Assembly: GCA_021234155.1 (NCBI GenBank)
Contig: JAJEKV010000237.1
Location: 372,001 to 436,000, forward strand
Direction of reading: 5' to 3'
Source of the DNA: Isoetes taiwanensis
Lineage: Eukaryota > Streptophyta > Lycopodiopsida > Isoetales > Isoetaceae
DNA: 64,000 nt
Below are positions 43,129 to 52,320 of the stretch, piece by piece. The position numbers and the translations under genes were made by a program. Within the stretch, counting starts at the first letter, position 1. Each line of letters opens with the position of its first letter. The notes under the pieces were generated by a model, which had not been told where the DNA came from, did not search any database, and was given only the letters and a program-made list of their open reading frames with translations.

Positions 43129-43146
43129 TGGAGGTCCTACCGAGAT
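43129..43146 (+). other. Primer-binding site of element C (tRNA-Gln type)
   Basis: TGGAGGTCCTACCGAGAT starts five bases after the LTR. It fits the complement of the 3' end of a tRNA-Gln with acceptor stem GGTCCTA and 3' TAGGACCTCCA. The match is from memory of the tRNA and should be checked against tRNA sets. Confidence 0.7.
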
Positions 43147-43171
43147 CGAGCATACCTGGTATTGAAACTCT

Positions 43172-44229
43172 ATGGCTCCACGAAGAGCTAACGAGAATGG
43201 TGAAATTGGTTACAACAGGGAGACTCATGTGCCAACCCATTCCCAAAATTGTCCGCCATTTCCTTGTCACATTGAAGTTAACATGCGGTTTCCCAGCCTA
43301 TGTTTGATGCTACTAAGAATCCTTGAGGAATTTTTGCAGTCTTTGAGGAATATTACGCAGAGCATGGGAGAAAGAGAGGTGACATCATCTCGGTTTTTGA
43401 AAAAAGCATGAAAGGGGAGGAACCAAATATGTGGTTTAAGTACATGAGAAGCTGCAACGTCTCCTCATGGAAAACAATGGTCCAGAACTTTATAGAAAGG
43501 TTTGGTGTTCCTACAACTTGTGGTAATCTTATTGATGAATTGCCTCTCTTTAGTATTAAAAAGAGAGAAAGTGTCCCAGCTTATGTAGAGCGATTTAATG
43601 CCTACCTCTTGAAATGCCAGCAGGCTCAATTAGAACATCCTACTGCACATCTAGTTCATTACTTCATCTTAGGACTGAAATCCCAGTTCAAGATCTATAG
43701 GAAATTCTTTGAAACATGAGGATCTGAGGAGAATTAGATTCAATTCATAAGGCATTTGCCAAGGCCATCTCTATTGCAAAAATATTATCTCATTTGCCGG
43801 AAGAAGACCATCCTTCATACCCTCGGGGAGACTTTCTATCCAGATTGGGAACAAGAACCTTCTGCTCAACCAGTCTATGCAGTTTCTAAAGAGAAAAGGG
43901 TTAGATTTGAAGATGAAGTGAGGGCAGAAATAACTAAAGTTACAGAAACCCTGTTGGACATGTCGAAACAACTGCCAGAAGTTCTTAAAGGTCAGAATGT
44001 CTTGCCAACAAATACTAATACTGCTAATGCCGCATGCACTATTTGTCAAAGAACTAATCATTCGGACAATACATGCTTTCTAAGACCTTGCCCAAAATGT
44101 GCTAAAAGGGGACATTATGGACTAGAGTGTCCTCAATGTTCCTTTTGTAAACAGATTGGTCACACCGACCTTAAATGTAGTGTCAAGGAGTATTTTGCTA
44201 AACAAGAAGCACGAGAAGCGTGCCTCTAG
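43172..44229 (+). pseudogene. Gag of element C
   Basis: Frame 43408-43719 reads WFKYMRSCNVSSWKTMVQNF, IERFGVP, SVPAYVERFNAYLLKCQQAQ and HYFILGLKSQFK, a retrotransposon gag core. A stop or shift near 43720 leads to 43756-44229 with a charged linker. It ends in three knuckles, CTICQRTNHSDNTC, CPKCAKRGHYGLEC and CSFCKQIGHTDLKC, all C-x2-C-x4-H-x4-C (about 44036-44185). Most gypsy gags have one or two. Two internal breaks are present. Confidence 0.85.
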
Positions 44230-45062
44230 CGGTTCTATTCGGTTTATAGAGGTACAAGCGGATGATACAACGGAGGAAGTGTTGGCTGTCCGGATTCAGA
44301 AGAAAAACTATAGTATCACCAACGGATACGTGTACTGATGAACCTTCCGAACCGTACATTCCGCTTCCTCCTAGCAAAAATTTCTGCCCAAGGAGATGGA
44401 TGATCTTGATATTACGCTAAAAACTCTAAAATATCTATTGATCCGCTTACACTTCTTGGATTGCACCCGGTTTAGGGAAAAGGTGTTGAGGGATATGCTA
44501 CCACATGAAGATGCTAGTAGTCATTTGGTGCTGCCACAAGCAGACGATGACCCTCGATATTCTTTTGTGAAGCTACCATAAATAGTTCTTCTCTTTCTAA
44601 TGTTATCTTAGGCGGTGGGTCCGGATTGAGCGTAATGCCTTATCATGTTCTCAAAAGGCTTAAGCTGCGGATAAATAAACCCACTCCCCTCATGTTGAAG
44701 AGTTTTTCTAATCAAAAGGTTAAGCCCAATGGGGCTCGTCAACGGGGATACGCAAGTCTCAATTGAAAATATTATTGTCTCTACTTGATTTTGTGGTTAT
44801 AGCTTTTTGCTCAAGAAGGCGAGGATGAAGTCTACGACCTCTTGCTAGGAAGAAGATGGATGAAGACCGTTGATGCTCCGGCCAATCTGGAAACAAGGAA
44901 TATGTACTATTTGACGGCGGTCAGGACCCTTTAATCGCTACCCTTTATAATAAGGATGGAAACTTATCTGCCAGCCCACAAATAAATCTGATAGATGAAA
45001 TTTTGGTACCAGAAAGTTTAGGGTGCTATTCTCTAATGCCTCATCATATAGCCGCTCATTAT
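44230..45062 (+). pseudogene. Protease region of element C
   Basis: About 44598-44700 reads NVILGGGSGLSVMPYHVLKR then LKLRINKPTPLMLKSFSNQK. About 44820-44870 reads DEVYDLLLGRRWMKT. This is the plant gypsy aspartic protease pattern (D-G-G-S-G-xN, then LLGRxW), but Gly stands where the catalytic Asp is expected. Frames shift at least twice between the two parts. Confidence 0.7.
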
Positions 45063-45500
45063 TCATCTCTTATTCTTGAACAGACCAGCCAAGAACCAGT
45101 CCTTTCTAGAGCCTATTTATGGTTTGATGGAGGAATCTCTAGAAGATTGAATGTGGCTGCGGCAGGTGCTATTCTCAAGGATACTAACTTTAAGGTGATA
45201 GCTACTATAGGCAGGACCCATTCATCTATTACGTCCAATGCTGCAGAGTACCAGGCCCTTCTAGCTGGAATTGGTGAAGCCATAGCTTTGAATATTTCCC
45301 ATTTGACAATTTCTGGTGATTCACTTCTAGTCTGTCAACAAGTCCAAGGGAACTTTCAAGCGAAAAATAAGAACATGGAGATGCTTAGGAACAAGGTATT
45401 GGAGAAACTTTCACTACTCACTTCTTGGAAAATTGTGCATGTCAATAGGGAATTCAACCAAGAGGCCGATCAGCTCTACAGAAACACTCTGATGCAATAT
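45063..45500 (+). CDS. RNase H domain located upstream of RT (element C)
   Basis: This is part of one open frame, 45003-46442. The domain reads LWFDGGISRRLNVAAAGAIL, SNAAEYQALLAGIGEAIALN, LTISGDSLLVCQQVQGNFQA and IVHVNREFNQEADQLYRNTL. The four catalytic acids of RNase H1-type enzymes are present: Asp in DGG (codon 45126), Glu in AEYQAL, Asp in SGDS and Asp in EADQL (codon 45468). The style is that of the plant/archaeal-like RNase H known as a second domain in the Tat lineage, where it normally follows the first RNase H. Here it precedes RT. It would degrade the RNA strand of RNA-DNA hybrids during cDNA synthesis. Confidence 0.88.
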
Positions 45501-46442
45501 TTAAGTGAGGGTGTTGTCCATGAAGATGAACTGCCAGAGAAAGAATTACTACAACTTCATCCTATATTGGTGATCAATGCTTCCCAAGAGGAAGACACCC
45601 ACGAGATAACTATCACCAAGAATGGCCAAAACAGAAGCATATTCATGGGGAAATTGACCAATGCATATGAGCGCCACCAATTTCAAGAGCTCTTTCAAGG
45701 TATGGCTGACGTATTTGCATGGGATTACTCCGAATTAACGGGGGTATCTAATAATGTGGCTGAGTTTGAAATTAAACTTAAGGAAGGAGCCAAACCTGTA
45801 TTTCAGAAGCTACGAAAACTTAATCCCTCATTGCTACACTTGATCAAGGAAGAATTAGAGAAGATGGTGACCGCTGATCTCATTTATCCTATTAGCAATC
45901 CATCTTGGGTGTCATGTATTGTACCAGTCTTAAAGAAGAATGGAAATTTGCGAATCTGCATAGATTATAGGGAATTGAATAAGGCAACTCTAAAGGACTG
46001 TTATCCTCTTCCCTTCCTTGAAGATACCCTGTACGCTATAGCTGGCAAAGAAATTTACTCTTTCTTAGATGGGTTTTCAGGATTTAACCAAATAGCTATC
46101 AGATTGGATGATCAACCTAAAACATCTTTTGTGACGCCTTGGGGTACTTATGCTATGAAACGAATGCCTTTTGGGTTAATGAATGCACCTTCTACATTTC
46201 AAAGGGCCATGGATCTAGCTTTTAAAAACATGCCTCCAGAATCCTTTAGAATATTTTTGGATGATTTGTGTCTTGGTACTACAAGGGCCCAGCACTTTCA
46301 ATTAGTACATGATCTTTGCATAATGTGTAGGCAAGCTGGAGTAAATTTAAATCCTAAAAAGTGCATTTTTCTAACGCCCAAGGGGCAACTACTTGGCCAC
46401 CAAGTTTCACATGCAGCCTCTGGGTTTCTCAAGAGAAGGTAG
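45501..46442 (+). CDS. Reverse transcriptase of element C
   Basis: In the same open frame as the upstream RNase H, separated by a linker of about 75 residues, are: VFAWDYSELTGV, NPSWVSCIVPVLKKNGNLRI, CIDYRELNKATLKDCYPLPF, IYSFLDGFSGFNQIAIRLDD with the first catalytic Asp, RMPFGLMNAPSTFQRAMD, and FRIFLDDLCLGTT with the catalytic pair (FLDD, about 46254-46265). The LNPKKCIFL and LLGHQVS words close the domain. The frame ends at TAG 46440, within the RT thumb, where a small deletion or shift is suspected. All catalytic residues are intact. Confidence 0.92.
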   Translation, partial: LSEGVVHEDELPEKELLQLHPILVINASQEEDTHEITITKNGQNRSIFMGKLTNAYERHQFQELFQGMADVFAWDYSELTGVSNNVAEFEIKLKEGAKPVFQKLRKLNPSLLHLIKEELEKMVTADLIYPISNPSWVSCIVPVLKKNGNLRICIDYRELNKATLKDCYPLPFLEDTLYAIAGKEIYSFLDGFSGFNQIAIRLDDQPKTSFVTPWGTYAMKRMPFGLMNAPSTFQRAMDLAFKNMPPESFRIFLDDLCLGTTRAQHFQLVHDLCIMCRQAGVNLNPKKCIFLTPKGQLLGHQVSHAASGFLKRR

Positions 46443-47100
46443 CACTACTCAAGAATGTACCCTCCTACTAATGTCAAAGAAGTTAAGAAATTGATTGGTA
46501 TGGCCGTTTCTTAAGAATCTATGTACCAAACTTCTCACATATGATCAGTCCTATTTCTGCATTAACAAGAGTAGGATATATCCCTAAAGGACAGAGCAAA
46601 TTTATTAGGGTATGTTGGTCTAAGGAGTGCCAAGAGGCTTTTGACTCTCTAATAAGTGCTTTAAGTGCAGAAACCATCTTGATCTCGCCAACCATTTCTG
46701 AGGATTTTCAGGTTTATATCACTGTGACAAAGAAGGCATTGGGAATAGCACTTATCCAAGGAAAAGGTCTCATAGGGTTTTCTGGCAAGCAATGGTCAAA
46801 GACGGAGGAAAAATATATCGAAGTGCGGAAAAACATCTTTTTGCGCTTTATATTTTTGGTCAAGAAGCATGGACATTTGTTGATGTGCAGCAAGATACTA
46901 GTGTTCATGAAGCTGAACCCATTATGTATGCTTTATGGTAAGGTAGAAAAAAAGGCTAAGCTTCATCGTTGGGCAGTCAGGCTTCAATCTTTCGATCTTC
47001 AAATCTGTACTACTGCTCGAACTACTAATCCTAGTCTATACCTTCCATATGCTTTCTATGATCATGAAGTTGACAATGATGTGCAGGGAGAGGCTGAAGT
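46443..47100 (+). pseudogene. Degenerate gypsy-type RNase H of element C
   Basis: Frame 46541-47359 begins in the RT connection (SKECQEAFDSLISALSAETI). It continues FQVYITVTKKALGIALIQGK, GFSGKQWSKTEEKYIEVRKN, LVFMKLNPLCMLYGKVE and LHRWAVRLQSFDLQI. The fold outline of a gypsy RNase H is clear, but the TDAS word is ITVT and the TDH word is MKLN, so the catalytic Asp residues are gone. The frame itself is open for 270 codons. Loss of catalysis in this domain together with an intact extra RNase H elsewhere suggests functional replacement. Confidence 0.8.
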
Positions 47101-48246
47101 CTTTCAAGTCCTCAGTTATGATTCTTGGCAAGTCCCAATTATCAAATATCTTAAGTGGCAAGAACTTCCTGCGGACATGACCAAAAGCGCCTTAAGGAGA
47201 TTCAAAGAAAGGTGTTTAGCTTATGTTTTAGTAGGTGATGTGTTATGCAAAAGAAATAGAGATGGGTTGCTTCTAAGGTGTTTGCGAGGAGCAGGGAATA
47301 TGCATTGGTTTCCGCGGGGAGTGTCATCATGGAGTGTGCGGAGGCCATTTTTCATCTGAATCCACAGCCAAAAAAATATTACGAGCTGGTTACTTTTGGC
47401 CTTCAATGTTTAAGGATTGTCACACTTATGTAACAAGATGCCACTCTTGTCAGATTTTTGCCAAAAGAATATTACAGCCCGGTGAGCTTACAGCCATCGT
47501 CTCCCCAGGTCCCTTCCAGATTTGGGGATTGGACTTCGTGGGGCCTCTCCACCCCACGTCTTCGGCTCAACACGAATATATACTGGTTGCTACAGATTTA
47601 TTTACAAAGTGGGTGGAGGCTATACCTGCAAGGTTCAAGATCAAACATGTTCGGAGTTCTTCGTACTATCCACAAGGAAATGGCCAAGCGGAAGCATCCA
47701 ATAAGGTAATCAAATCCATTCTACAAAAGACTGTTGACTTTTCTAAACAGGATTGGCATTTAAGGCTTACAGATGCATTGTGGGCATATCGCACTACTAC
47801 CAAAGTGGCTACAGGTCACACCCCTTTTAGGCTTGTGTACGGTCTAGAATCCACGATACCCTTAGAATTGGAAATTCCTTCTCTCAAAATGGCTTCAACT
47901 CTTTGCTTAGAAATGGATAAGGCAATCAAAGACAGATTGGAAGTGCTTTTGCAGCTAGATGAACATAGACTAGATGCTGAACAAGCCATTAAAGTAAAAA
48001 AGGCCAAGGACAAGGCCACGTTGAGGGCTAAAAATAGGTCAGGGGTTGTTTTTACAGTGGGGGAGTTAGTGCTGAAATGGAATCGATCTAAAGAGAATGT
48101 TGCTTCTAAATTTGACAATATTTGGGAAGGACCTTTTTGAGATTTTAGGATCTGAGGGCAAAATTCTTATTGGTTGTGAGGCGCATTTGGTCGGGGAATG
48201 CATGAATCCTTGCAATACTTATTTCCTTAAAAAATATTATGCCTGA
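47101..48246 (+). pseudogene. Integrase of element C, lacking the central Asp motif
   Basis: The zinc-binding part spans a shift near 47330 (CGGHFSSESTAKKILRAGYF, RCHSCQ). The core has WGLDFVGPL with the first Asp and YYPQGNGQAEASNK with the Glu. EAIPARFKIKHVRSSS joins them directly, so about 45-50 residues that carry the second catalytic Asp (the DNG/DHG word) are missing at about 47628, in frame. The C-terminal module (VFTVGELVLKWNR ... WEGPF) meets a stop at 48138-48140 caused by an extra T in a T-run; one frame over it continues EILGSEGKILIGCEAHLVGE to a TGA at 48244-48246. No chromodomain. Confidence 0.88.
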
Positions 48247-48254
48247 ACAAACTT

Positions 48255-48480
48255 GATCTTTAGTTAATTTGCATACATATTCCTTTTGTGTCATTGTCAT
48301 GCATACGTAACTCTTTTGGTCATTGCATACATATTCCATCTGCGTCATGCATACATATCTCTTTTGGGCATTGCATACATATCCCTTTTGCATCATATCT
48401 CTTTTGGGCATTGCATACATATCCCTTTTGTATCATGCATACATATCTCTTTTGGGCATTACATAAATATCTATTTTTGA
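48255..48480. repeat. Minisatellite in the 3' region of element C
   Basis: GCATACATATC/TCCTTTTG and ATCTCTTTTGGGCATT units alternate, with a period of roughly 40-45 bp and about five copies. A further ATCTCTTTTGGGCATAA sits just before the 3' LTR. It lies between the pol stop and the LTR and is probably untranslated. Confidence 0.8.
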
Positions 48481-48921
48481 ATCTAGAAGTCTTTATCTCC
48501 CTTAAACATTATATGTGTATCTTTTTCAGTCTTGTAGACATATCTCTTTAGGGCATTCTCATGTTACTCGATCTTTTCATGTGCAGAATCATTTGATGAC
48601 ATTCCAGTCTTCCATTTTGTCATGTGCAGGTGCATCCTAGTCTTCCATGTCCACCCGTTGATCGTTGCCCTATTTCCCATCAGAACTTCACACATCTATC
48701 TTCCATAACTATTCGTACCCATGGCTGCTATTCATCTCTGTCCATTATTACAGCAGCCTTCTAATGTTTATTTCTGTCATGAGCAGGTTTATCCGTTCCA
48801 CATCCACACTATCATCTGCTTGTCATTATCACCTCTTCCATCACTCATTCCTACACACATGCTACCTCCACATCATACCTTAGGGCTGAGGGGACCAGCC
48901 TGCATCTCTTTTGGGCATAAA
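48481..48921 (+). other. 3' untranslated region of element C
   Basis: T/C-rich sequence without a conserved frame. AGGGCTGAGGGGACC at about 48888 is the most purine-rich stretch near the LTR, but a clean polypurine tract directly at 48921 is not seen. Confidence 0.5.
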
Positions 48922-49530
48922 TGTTGCCTCCCCTAGAGGCAACATCATTTTTCGCCATTTTTACACGTTTTGGTGCTGAAGCAAAATATGGGCTACAATA
49001 GATTTCTCAGGACTTCTACTTCAAGAGGGTATCTTCTGAGTTGCAGGGAGAAGTTTGCAGATACGCATATGGTTGTTTTCTACATCAACAAAAAATAATG
49101 ATATTAACTTCAACCTTTAAGATATTTTTTTGCATGTTATCTCAAGAAAACCCTAAACGACCTGTTTACCCTTTTTGGACGAACCCGAAGAAGCTCCAAC
49201 GAACTGTTATCATGAAGTTCTACTCCAAATCTGCCGATATCATGCACAGGTATGGATCTAACCATTTCTTGGCGGGATCCAGAAGATGTTTAAAGAGAAG
49301 AGGAAGCCGATTTTGCTCTCTGCGGGTAACAGCATATGATATATGTGTGCATTCGCCGAATTCAAAACCAAGAATATATTCTGATTGTGAAATTCCAGTT
49401 TTCCTTCAAGAAGACTCCAAAATGTTTTATGCTATGTTCGTTTTCCAGTAAGCTCATGACTATGGCTGATTCAAGCTGTTCTTAGGAGTATTTGTTTCCG
49501 GAATCAAGCAAGGACCTATTGTGTATTCTC

Positions 49531-49561
<31 letters not shown>

Positions 49562-49859
49562 AAAATCTTTGTTCTGCTGAATTTCGTGTATTTATTTTCC
49601 TGAATCAAGCAAAGACCTATTTTTGCATTCTTCTAAAAATCATTGTTCTGCTGTATTTCCTTCAAGAAAAGCAAAAGAAAAATTAATCTACTATAAGAAA
49701 AACGTTTACTATTTGATAGCAAGATTGTATCTTTTATGTTCTAAGTTCTTAGACTTTATTTCCTTATAGTTTGGGGTTGATCTTCCCTCTAATTAGATCT
49801 GGAGGTTCTCACCATATCTTCCTTCTGAATGTTGGCCAGAGCCAGGTTTTAGGCTAACA
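48922..49859 (+). repeat. 3' LTR of element C
   Basis: This 938-bp LTR is nearly identical to 42213-43123. It differs by about ten substitutions or small indels and by a (CTAT)n stretch of about 29 bp at 49531-49559 that the 5' LTR lacks. The 136-codon frame (49041-49451) is open here too. Confidence 0.93.
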
Positions 49860-49864
49860 ACCCC

Positions 49865-50853
49865 ATGCATACAACTCTGCCTTGTGACCGTTGTTTTGCA
49901 TTGTATACAGGGCTTTCCAGCCTGCAGTGACCCGTAACCTGATGGATGCATCCCAGTGTGTGGTAGTAGAAAACTCAATGGCCAAATACTTATAAGACTG
50001 AGCCACCTCCACTACCTGCCCCTGGTAAGTGAATGAGGGAAGGCGTGGGTGCCGGGATGATGGGACCAGCAGCACCCTCGTCTTGGCCAAGTTAACTCTC
50101 ATGCCAGTGAATTGGCAGAAAGTGTCCAAAGCATCCAGGTGGCGTTGCATGTCCTCGGGGTATATGCGGCGGGGTCAACATCATCGGCATATATGAGTTG
50201 CGGATTATGTGGTGCATCAATTGCGCCTCCCCGTGCTTTCGGCTAGCCATTCTTCTAGTTGGTCAATGTACAAGCCAAGAGCGCGGGGGATAGAGGGCAG
50301 CCACGGCGCACCCCAATGCTACTAACAACGGGCTCCCCGACGGTGTGTGAGGCGGCCAGGAGCAAGCCTCGTGATAGAATACGATATATAGCATTACGCA
50401 AGTCGACGGGGTCCCATTTGTCTCAATCTGTCCCACAACTTATCCCGAGGCACTGTGTCAAAAGCCTTTGCGAAATCCACAAAGCAACAGTACAGATGTG
50501 TTCTGGCGTTGATTCCGGCTATCCTCTATGAGTGTTCGCAGAGTGAAGATATGGTCAATAGTAGAATGCGGGGCGGAAGCTTGCTGCATGAGCCCGCACT
50601 TCTCCATCCTCGCCCAAAGTGTGGGGTATTTGCTCAAGAATCCGGCAAGCAACTTGGCAAAAGCAGAACCGACCATAATGGTATGATAGTTCATTTGGGC
50701 CGTGGGGATCCCTGCTTTGTATATGGGCACAACTCTCTTTGGTAGTCCGGTCGGGGAAGCCTTCTTGCAATGCCCTGTTGAAGAGTCTTTGTGAGAACCG
50801 ACACCATTGGGGGCCCGCCCACTTGAGAAGCTCTCCGCACGCATACCATCCAA
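49865..50853 (-). pseudogene. LINE D2 reverse transcriptase
   Basis: Minus-strand words in order include VVPIYKAGIPTAQMNYHTIM, GLMQQASAPHSTIDHIFTLR, LLCGFRKGF and HIYADDVD (YADD intact at about 50180-50195). DALDTFCQFTGMRVNLAKTR and SYKYLAIEFSTTTHWDASIR then lead into ALYTMQNNGHKAELYAWG at the insertion point. Frames break between about 50180 and 50450. The final part is in frame with the portion beyond element C. Confidence 0.82.
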
Positions 50854-52320
50854 ATGGCGCGCCTTCGGTTAGCGAGGCGTTGCAGGCCCATTATGACATC
50901 CCTTCAGTAATGACCAGTGCTAGGCCTGTCTGCGGAGGTACTGCTGCCCGGCTTCCCATTGGGTCATACAGCTGCTGCAAGTATCTCACCCATTGTTGGG
51001 GGTAATATTTCACGTGGGTCATTGCACTTACTCAAGACCTTTCTCGAGAAGGCCCTAGGGTGGCGGTCTAGTAGACCAAACATCACATTCTTCCGGTGCT
51101 CACTTAAGGTACCGGGCTTTCTTGGTCTTGAGGAAGGAGCGATATTATTGGACTTGGCTGAATGGTGGGGTCCGGACTTGGCGGAACCATCGTTTCAACT
51201 CCGGCATTCCGTCCATCGAACGGTGATTGCTTGGGGAAGGTGGTTGCAGCCCCCGTGGATTGTCGAGAGCGGCCTCTCTCCCAAAGCATATGTGTCCCCT
51301 ACCCTCGGAAGGAGTTCGGTTCACGGGGCGCCCTCTTTGTTGAAGTGTGGGAGCCGCGGCACTCCGCAGCTCATGCTCAAGCATCCTCGCATAGAGCCGC
51401 AGACGATCATAGTCCGGACGCAACCGCGGTGGTACATGGGGTGTTGGGGCAATGGGTGCTTTCGGTTGGCCCTGCCAATCTATGCGCAAGAACGGGGCTG
51501 ATGGTCGAGTCTACTTCCTTCGTCCGGCCACCTGTCCGACTAATCAAGCGAAGTGATCAAGTGTAGGCATTGCTGGCGTCCGCTAGCACGTAATCCACCA
51601 CACCGGGTGCGCCCCCCGGTTCTCATGTCTACAAATTGAAGCGGTTGGAGGATGGCCTTTGTGCTAGCCCATTGCAAATGACCGGGGTCAAAGATATCGC
51701 TTGACAGCGGCGGTGCCGGCCATACCGTGTCACCGGGCTGTCATCGATGCCCTTGGCCAAACCATCTCTGGGGGTCCATTTGCAACACATCCTCGATTAG
51801 AGGTGCTAATTTTTGAGATCTGCTTTCTTCCGCCTGTCGCGGCGCATTGAAATCTCCAAGCAACATGACCTTGCCCAATTATGCATCGGGGCGTATGTCA
51901 TCATATAGATCGACATAGGGCTCCTGCGCCCGGCCCACATCAAGTGCGTGTGGTAAAAGTTGCTCTCAAAGATGTGGGAAGTAGCAAGCCGCCACAAAGA
52001 GAGGCTGCCATCGCCGTTACTCGCACTTTTCGTACCCACGGTATCTGTTAGCTGTCACGCCTTGCATGGGGAGACCGATTGGGCCAAAGGTCATGCGGTA
52101 GTAACACGCAATTCCTCCGTGTCCCGTTTTCGGTGCACTCATTGAAGACGGAGTAGCGCTGGTATCCTGGCAAATCAGGTAGCCTGTGACCAGCATGTTC
52201 CCATGTTTCCATGAGGAAGATAAGGTCCATGTCCATGGCGACGGAATTGAGACTGTCCCCCTTCTGCCATGGGAAGCCACGGCAATTCCAGGATACCACG
52301 CTGAGGCACGATCCCTATTT
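50854..52320 (-). pseudogene. LINE D2 endonuclease and linker
   Basis: Near 52270-52300 the minus strand reads VSWNCRGFPWQ with the catalytic Asn. DLIFLMETWEHAGHRL follows with the catalytic Glu, and later GHGGIACYYRMTFGPIGLPM. This is the start of an apurinic-type endonuclease, which nicks target DNA to prime reverse transcription. The rest to about 51800, and the linker down to RT, is frame-broken and GC-rich. Confidence 0.75.

Larger units (their letters stand above)
42213..49859 (+). mobile_element. LTR retrotransposon C (young, Ty3/gypsy type, extra RNase H)
   Basis: The 7.65-kb element has near-identical LTRs, a 5-bp duplication, a tRNA-Gln primer site, gag with three zinc knuckles, protease, RNase H, RT, a degenerate RNase H and integrase. 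The position of integrase after RT is of Ty3/gypsy type. It lies inside LINE D2. By eye the LTRs differ at about ten bases plus one microsatellite, so insertion is recent. Several frameshifts and an integrase gap suggest a non-autonomous or recently dead copy. Confidence 0.92.
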
